Shown: one piece after another, positions 5,836-6,108 of the stretch | How the letters are laid out: each line of letters opens with the position of its first letter | How positions within the stretch are numbered: the first letter of the stretch is position 1 | Assembly: GCA_021795255.1 (NCBI GenBank) | Contig: JAJYPQ010000262.1 | Coordinates: forward strand, 1 to 6,108 | Source: Pseudomonadota bacterium | Lineage (GTDB): Bacteria; Pseudomonadota; Gammaproteobacteria; Acidiferrobacterales; Acidiferrobacteraceae | Length of the DNA: 6,108 nucleotides | Reading direction: 5' to 3' | Notes under the pieces: generated by a model | What the model was told of the DNA's origin: nothing | What the model saw: only the letters and a program-made list of their open reading frames with translations | The model's database searches: none | Made by a program: the position numbers and the translations under genes

Positions 5836-6108
5836 CGTCGACTCCTTTGCGCTCAACCGCGGCCTTCTCTTGGGCGCGGTAACGGGCCAAAGCCGCCACC
5901 CCTTCGGCCATGCGCCGTTCCCAGGCATCGAGGGCGTTAATGTCGGGGAGCCGCCCGCGCTCCTGCTTAAATTGCAGGGCCCGCTGCGCCAGTTCCCGCG
6001 CCTCCTCAACCGGAATGGCGAGACGCTTGGCGGCGATCGTCGTCTGCACTTGGCGCAGGGTCTTCTCGTCCAGTGCTTTAGCCAAAACGGCGTAGGCCGC
6101 CTCAAAGG
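5828..6108 (-). CDS. Probable DEAD/DEAH-box helicase, C-terminal end only
   Basis: An open frame enters from the right edge and ends at the TGA at 5830-5828; 92 codons are visible and the N-terminus lies outside the window. The end matches, from memory, the C-terminus of large DEAD/DEAH helicases found beside GIY-YIG nuclease genes: a helical stretch (LRQVQTTIAAKRLAIPVEEA), then FKQERGRLPDINALDAWERR and MAEGVAALARYRAQEK, a version of the usual RGRLPxxxxxDAWERRMAEGVA signature. No catalytic motif can be seen because those lie upstream. It overlaps the GIY-YIG gene by 8 bases in the same orientation, a clear operon. The family call depends on the tail signature and neighbour. Confidence 0.62.
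   Translation of the reverse strand, partial: FEAAYAVLAKALDEKTLRQVQTTIAAKRLAIPVEEARELAQRALQFKQERGRLPDINALDAWERRMAEGVAALARYRAQEKAAVERKGVDDV

Noticed and set aside
1..6108. CRISPR array, tRNA or insertion-sequence ends
   Set aside because: No regularly spaced repeats, cloverleaf sequence, transposase gene or paired terminal inverted repeats could be found by eye.

Overview
The window looks like a piece of a bacterial accessory or defence island, most likely from a proteobacterium with a fairly GC-rich genome. That assignment is an inference from GC-rich codon use in the right-hand genes and from the gene families present; no rRNA, tRNA or core gene is here to anchor it. The middle block (about 2992-4558) is visibly more AT-rich and less codon-biased than the right-hand block (4642-6108), so the parts probably have different origins.

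Layout, left to right. Positions 1-697 hold no recognisable gene: a possible partial minus-strand ORF runs off the left edge (1-284), and a plus-strand stretch (about 349-715) reads like a decayed gene broken by two frameshifts. Positions 698-2057 are a minus-strand two-gene operon: a small XRE-type helix-turn-helix protein, then a reverse transcriptase with the retron hallmarks (NAxxH, YVDD and VTG motifs). Just upstream of it (about 2186-2369) lies a strongly folded, gene-free segment with nested perfect inverted repeats, positioned where a retron msr-msd RNA is expected. Together these form a candidate retron: RNA, HTH protein and RT.

Positions 2370-2755 have no confident gene. On the plus strand, 2756-2954 is the broken N-terminus of a large helicase of the kind found in type ISP-like restriction systems. 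It is followed by a single-pass membrane protein of unknown function (2992-3603) and a long PIN-domain putative ribonuclease (3707-4558).

The right end is a minus-strand operon whose first gene, cut by the window edge, is the C-terminus of a probable DEAD/DEAH helicase. It overlaps a GIY-YIG nuclease-family gene (4642-5835). The two PIN/membrane genes converge on this operon.

The most interesting element is the HTH-type retron with its candidate non-coding RNA. The rest is a typical defence-island mix of intact and decaying nuclease and helicase genes. How the separate modules cooperate, if they do, cannot be read from the sequence.
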